From: JBAROU01 sp049642385
GTDB taxonomy: Bacteria > Chloroflexota > Dehalococcoidia > DSTF01 > RBG-16-68-14
Length of the DNA: 8,971 bases
Assembly (NCBI GenBank): GCA_049642385.1
Contig: JBAROU010000102.1
Coordinates: forward strand, 1-8,971
Direction: 5' to 3'
The notes beneath the pieces are model-generated. The model ran no database searches. It was not told where the DNA came from and saw nothing but the letters and a program-made list of their open reading frames with translations. Every line of letters begins with the position of its first letter. The first letter of the stretch is position 1. Shown here one piece after another: positions 6,739 through 8,971 of the stretch. The position numbers were made by a program, and so were the translations under genes.

Positions 6739-7398
6739 TTACGCCTCGGATGCGGCGGGCTCGGGGGCCGGCTCAAGCGTGGCTTCCGGCTCGGGCGCTG
6801 GCTCTGGCTCTGGAGTTGCCTTCGCGTCCTGGAGCGCTGGCGCTGGCTCTGGTGTTGCCTTCGCGGCCGCGGGCTTGGGCGCCGGCTGCTTGGCGCGCGC
6901 TGGCCCCATGATCATGTTCATGAAGCGCCCTTCCATCGTCGGCGGCTTCTCGATTATGGCCACCTCCGCGAGCTGCGTCTTCGCGCGCTCGAGGACGGTG
7001 CGGCCCAACTCTGGCCGCGTGATCTCGCGCCCGCGGAACATGACGGAGAGCTTCACCTTGTCGCCTTCCTTGAGGAACCGTTCGGCACGACGCAGTTTCA
7101 TGTCCAGATCGTGGGTGCTAATCTTCACCTTGAACCGTACTTCGCGCAACTCGCTGTGGTGCTGATGCTTCCCTGCGCGGTCGCGCTTCGCTTGCTCGTA
7201 CTTGAACTTCCCGTAGTCCAGGATCCGGCAGACCGGCGGGACAGCGTTCGGAGCCACCTCGACCAGATCGAGGTCTTGCTCGCGCGCCGCGGTCAGCGCG
7301 TCCCGCACGGTGAGCAGCCCGAGGCGCTCACCGTTGTCCCCGATTACGAGGACTTCGCTTGCGCGAATGCGCTCGTTAACGCGGAGTTCGCGGGCTAT
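6739..7398 (-). CDS. infC: translation initiation factor IF-3, AUA start, with Pro/Ala/Glu tail
   Basis: IF3 binds the 30S subunit, keeps it apart from 50S and checks the start codon and initiator tRNA. From ATA 7398 the product is 219 aa. The N-domain reads ARELRVNERIRASEVLVIGD with NGERLGLLTVRDAL, then DLDLVEVAPNAVPPVCRILD and YGKFKYEQ (to about 70); the C-domain holds HHSELREVRFKVKISTHDLD and KVKLSVMFRGREIT, ending MNMIMGP near 166. A tail of about 53 residues rich in Pro, Ala and Glu follows, beyond the normal family end. An ATG/GTG-only search would begin at GTG 7308 and lose 30 conserved residues. No ATG, GTG or TTG gives the full N-domain; the upstream stop is a TGA near 7440. ATA has GAGG six bases before it, and IF3 genes are known to use AUU-type starts for autoregulation. 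First gene of infC-rpmI-rplT. Confidence 0.95.
   Translation of the reverse strand: MARELRVNERIRASEVLVIGDNGERLGLLTVRDALTAAREQDLDLVEVAPNAVPPVCRILDYGKFKYEQAKRDRAGKHQHHSELREVRFKVKISTHDLDMKLRRAERFLKEGDKVKLSVMFRGREITRPELGRTVLERAKTQLAEVAIIEKPPTMEGRFMNMIMGPARAKQPAPKPAAAKATPEPAPALQDAKATPEPEPAPEPEATLEPAPEPAASEA
6795..6872 (-). repeat. 39-base tandem duplication in the infC tail
   Basis: Bases 6795-6826 and 6834-6865 match at 30 of 32 positions (for example CTGGCTCTGG then GTTGCCTTCGCG in both), giving a period of 39 bases or 13 codons. The repeat encodes the duplicated KATPEP-containing segments of the IF3 C-terminal tail. The period is a multiple of three, so the frame is kept. Confidence 0.8.
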
Positions 7399-7433
7399 GC
7401 CCAGCCTCGCGTCCCTAGTTGTCCTGTCGCCAT
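7395..7433 (-). other. possible 12-codon upstream reading frame before infC
   Basis: An ATG at 7431-7433 opens a frame reading MATGQLGTRGWA, with a TAG stop at 7395-7397 that overlaps the infC ATA (7396-7398) as ATAG. A purine-rich GAAGG lies only one base before this ATG, too close for a good ribosome site, so translation is doubtful. It is listed because the stop/start overlap resembles the ATGA arrangement of coupled genes. Confidence 0.2.
7405..7408 (-). promoter_or_regulatory. Shine-Dalgarno deciding the infC AUA start
   Basis: GAGG on the minus strand with a six-base spacer (CTGGGC) before ATA at 7398. The CTG within that spacer lies too near the GAGG to be the start. Spacing and the conserved protein N-terminus both point to ATA. 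Confidence 0.65.
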
Positions 7434-7447
7434 ACCTTCAAGGAGTT

Positions 7448-7477
7448 ACTATAGCCAATCAGCCGCCACGCCGTCAA
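7448..7477 (-). promoter_or_regulatory. sigma70-type promoter of infC-rpmI-rplT
   Basis: On the minus strand TTGACG (7472-7477) and TATAGT (7448-7453), each five of six to consensus, are 18 bases apart. The start would be near 7441, giving a leader of about 42 bases before the AUA start. This is one of the best promoter matches in the window. Confidence 0.65.
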
Positions 7478-7502
7478 CGGAAGGGCGTCTCCCGCCGGGC
7501 GT

Positions 7503-7511
7503 TGCTACACT
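7503..7511 (+). promoter_or_regulatory. possible extended -10 promoter for the tRNA nucleotidyltransferase gene
   Basis: TGCTACACT has the TGn extension plus a four-of-six -10 box; no convincing -35 is present. Initiation near 7518 would leave at most a few bases before ATG 7521, so the message would be leaderless, consistent with the absence of a Shine-Dalgarno there. Confidence 0.35.
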
Positions 7512-7520
7512 GCCTCCGGA

Positions 7521-8804
7521 ATGGCTACTTCAGGAGCGATCTCGCTCGATCAGCTCTACGGCCGCCTGCCGGAGGCCTCGGCGGACGCGCTGCGCCACAC
7601 CCTGGACGTCGCTCGCGGGCGCGGGACGGACGTGTTTCTCGCCGGCGGCGCCGTCCGCGACCTCCTCCTGGACGCCGACGACCACCTCGACCTGGACCTC
7701 GTGGTCGAGGACGACGCCCTTAGCCTCGCGGAGGCTGTTGGGGACGCGCTCGCTGCCCGGGCGGTGACCCACGAGCGCTTCGGGACGGCGGTCGTCCGGG
7801 GTGAGGGCTTTCGCATCGATCTCGCCCGCGCCCGTTCGGAGCGCTACGAGCGGCCTGGGGCGCTGCCGACGGTCTCGCCGGCCACGCTGACGGACGACCT
7901 GGGCCGGCGCGATTTCACCATCAACGCGATGGCACTGCGCCTGAGCGGTGTGAGCACGGGCGAGCTAATCGACCCGCACGGCGGGCGCGACGACTTGCGA
8001 CGAGGCATCGTGCGGGCACTGCACGAGCGCAGCTTTCAAGACGACGCGACGCGCATCCTGCGTGCGCTGCGCTACGCCGGTCGGCTCGACTTTCGCATCG
8101 AGGCGAAGACCGAGGCGTGGCTGCGGCGCGATCTGCCGTACTTCGACACGATCAGCGGCGCGCGCCTGCGCCGCGAGTTCGAACGAATCGCTGCTGAAGG
8201 GCGCGCGCTGGACATCGTTCGCTTGACACGCGATTACCGTGCGCTCAGCGCGGCGCATCCGGCGCTTGACGCGCCGGACCGCATCGACGATGCGGTCGCG
8301 CGCCTGCAAGACATCGCACCATCACATCGAGACTCGGTGCTGTTCTGCCTCCTCCTCGCCGACGCGGCGCGTGACGACGCAGAGGGCGCCATCGCCCGGC
8401 TGGCTCTGACCGGGCGTCAGGCGGATGCCGTGCGTGGATTGGTTGCGCTGCGAGCCGATGAGAACAAAATCGCCCGACCGTCGCTTCGCCCAAGCGAAGC
8501 CGTGCGCCTGCTCTCGCCGCACCCGGTGACCGCGATCGAGGCGTTCGCGTTCTTCGTCCGCGAGCCGCTCGCCGTGGAGCGCGCGCGGGCGTATCTCGAT
8601 ACATGGCGCTACGTCCGGCCGCGGCTCAACGGCCGCGACATCGAGGCGCTCGGTGTGCCGCACGGCCCGCAGGTGGGCGCGGCGCTCGAAGCGCTGCGCA
8701 CGGCGCGACTCGACGGGCGGGTGGAGAGTCGAGACGACGAGGTCGCGTTGCTGCGCGAGCAGGGCTTCGTCGAGCGAGCGCTGGCGGAGGCGCACGGTGG
8801 CTGA
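7521..8804 (+). CDS. cca: class II CCA-adding-type tRNA nucleotidyltransferase
   Basis: This family adds C and A residues to the tRNA 3' end, or adenosines in the related A-adding and poly(A) polymerase members, in the cytoplasm. The 427-aa product has the nucleotidyltransferase head: GGAVRDLLL (42-50), catalytic Asp57 and Asp59 in DLDLVVEDD, a further acidic residue Asp100 in FRIDLARARSERY, and RRDFTINAMA (129-138). The RNA-binding neck follows with DDATRILRALRYAGRLDFRI (174-193). The C-terminus keeps NGRDIEALGVPHGPQVG near 370-386. The DDATRI form resembles enzymes with DDPTRI, some of which are specialised for A- or CC-addition, so full CCA activity is not proven. ATG 7521 is the first codon of a well-conserved length and lacks a Shine-Dalgarno. 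The gene diverges from infC and overlaps the next gene by eight bases. Confidence 0.93.
   Translation: MATSGAISLDQLYGRLPEASADALRHTLDVARGRGTDVFLAGGAVRDLLLDADDHLDLDLVVEDDALSLAEAVGDALAARAVTHERFGTAVVRGEGFRIDLARARSERYERPGALPTVSPATLTDDLGRRDFTINAMALRLSGVSTGELIDPHGGRDDLRRGIVRALHERSFQDDATRILRALRYAGRLDFRIEAKTEAWLRRDLPYFDTISGARLRREFERIAAEGRALDIVRLTRDYRALSAAHPALDAPDRIDDAVARLQDIAPSHRDSVLFCLLLADAARDDAEGAIARLALTGRQADAVRGLVALRADENKIARPSLRPSEAVRLLSPHPVTAIEAFAFFVREPLAVERARAYLDTWRYVRPRLNGRDIEALGVPHGPQVGAALEALRTARLDGRVESRDDEVALLREQGFVERALAEAHGG
8786..8790 (+). promoter_or_regulatory. Shine-Dalgarno of the small cysteine-rich gene
   Basis: GGAGG inside the end of cca, six bases before GTG 8797. It supports that GTG as the real start despite the overlap. 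Confidence 0.7.
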
Positions 8805-8971
8805 GCGGCTGACGTGCGCCATCTGCGGCGAAGAGACCGACGAACGCGCATCGACCGTGTGCAACTACTGCGGCGATCGCTTTCACCTGAACCAGCGCAA
8901 CGATGAGCAAGGCAAGGACTGCGGCGCCGTCTGGATCAACGACCAGTATCTGGCGCTGGAGTTCGCCTGCC
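8797..8971 (+). CDS. zinc-finger-like protein of unknown function, cut by the window edge
   Basis: I do not recognise this gene. The first 58 residues begin VAERLTCAICGEETDERAST and continue VCNYCGDRFHLNQRNDEQGK then DCGAVWINDQYLALEFAC. The spacing C7-x2-C10, C22-x2-C25, His30 and C42 looks like a zinc-binding treble-clef or RING/PHD-like module, with a further Cys58 at the edge. The start is GTG 8797, with GGAGG six bases upstream; it overlaps the last eight bases of cca in another frame, so the two are probably co-translated. The rest of the protein lies outside the window, so total length and any partner domain are unknown. Zinc binding is inferred from spacing only; other zinc-ribbon types are possible. 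Confidence 0.75.
   Translation, partial: MAERLTCAICGEETDERASTVCNYCGDRFHLNQRNDEQGKDCGAVWINDQYLALEFAC

Noticed and set aside
7399..7440. L20-type autoregulatory leader RNA upstream of infC.
   Set aside because: Only about 42 bases separate the predicted transcription start from the AUA, and no long hairpin or terminator is visible.
6646..7767. A 373-codon rightward frame crossing rpmI, infC, the divergent promoters and the start of cca.
   Set aside because: It is opposite the well-conserved L35 and IF3 genes and in another frame of cca; Leu/Arg/Trp-rich composition is an artefact of the antisense strand.
8485..8502. Perfect 7-bp hairpin GCTTCGC-CCAA-GCGAAGC, considered as a terminator or repeat element.
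   Set aside because: It lies inside cca, encodes an ordinary stretch of the protein, has no T-run, and no second copy was noticed in the window.
8322..8864. A 180-codon leftward frame opposite cca and the small cysteine-rich gene.
   Set aside because: Antisense shadow of two supported genes.
1..8971. CRISPR arrays, tRNA or rRNA genes, complete insertion sequences, toxin-antitoxin or defence genes.
   Set aside because: Both strands were read for regular repeats, tRNA-like arms, transposase motifs and known defence motifs; none was found. The window is almost fully occupied by core genes.

Overview
The window is GC-rich bacterial chromosome, almost entirely coding, with C/G-ending codons throughout. 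It reads as core housekeeping sequence from a free-living bacterium. The combination of a stand-alone Lrp-type effector domain, a PheS with a four-cysteine insert, and a class II CCA-type nucleotidyltransferase would fit Chloroflexota (Dehalococcoidia-like), but that placement is an impression, not a demonstrated fact.

Layout. Positions 1-297 hold no confident gene; a rightward reading frame, probably the 3' end of a gene entering from the left and broken by a one-base slip, can be seen up to 216. Positions 298-1880 are a leftward pair: a small Lrp/AsnC-type ligand-binding domain protein followed by moeA (molybdenum insertion into molybdopterin). Positions 1881-1999 are a compact divergent promoter region. 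Positions 2000-6140 are a rightward group: pheS, pheT (the two subunits of phenylalanyl-tRNA synthetase) and a glycerophosphodiester phosphodiesterase-family gene. This group meets a leftward infC-rpmI-rplT operon (IF3, L35, L20; 7398 to 6162) head-on. A second divergent promoter region lies at 7399-7520. A rightward tRNA nucleotidyltransferase gene (7521-8804) overlaps the start of a small zinc-finger-like protein that runs off the right edge.

The genes share a translation theme: aminoacylation (pheST), initiation (infC), the large ribosomal subunit (rpmI, rplT) and tRNA 3'-end formation (cca). In E. coli, infC-rpmI-rplT and pheST lie in one direction in one cluster; here the two halves are still neighbours but converge, which suggests an inversion.

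No defence system, CRISPR array, tRNA, rRNA or complete mobile element is visible, and I do not see an undescribed multi-gene system. The observations that deserve attention are finer: infC almost certainly starts at an AUA codon with a well-placed Shine-Dalgarno, overlapped by the stop of a 12-codon upstream frame; moeA carries an in-frame eight-residue insertion that looks like a dispersed palindromic repeat; pheS (and perhaps cca) looks leaderless; and IF3 has a long Pro/Ala/Glu tail grown by a 39-base tandem duplication.
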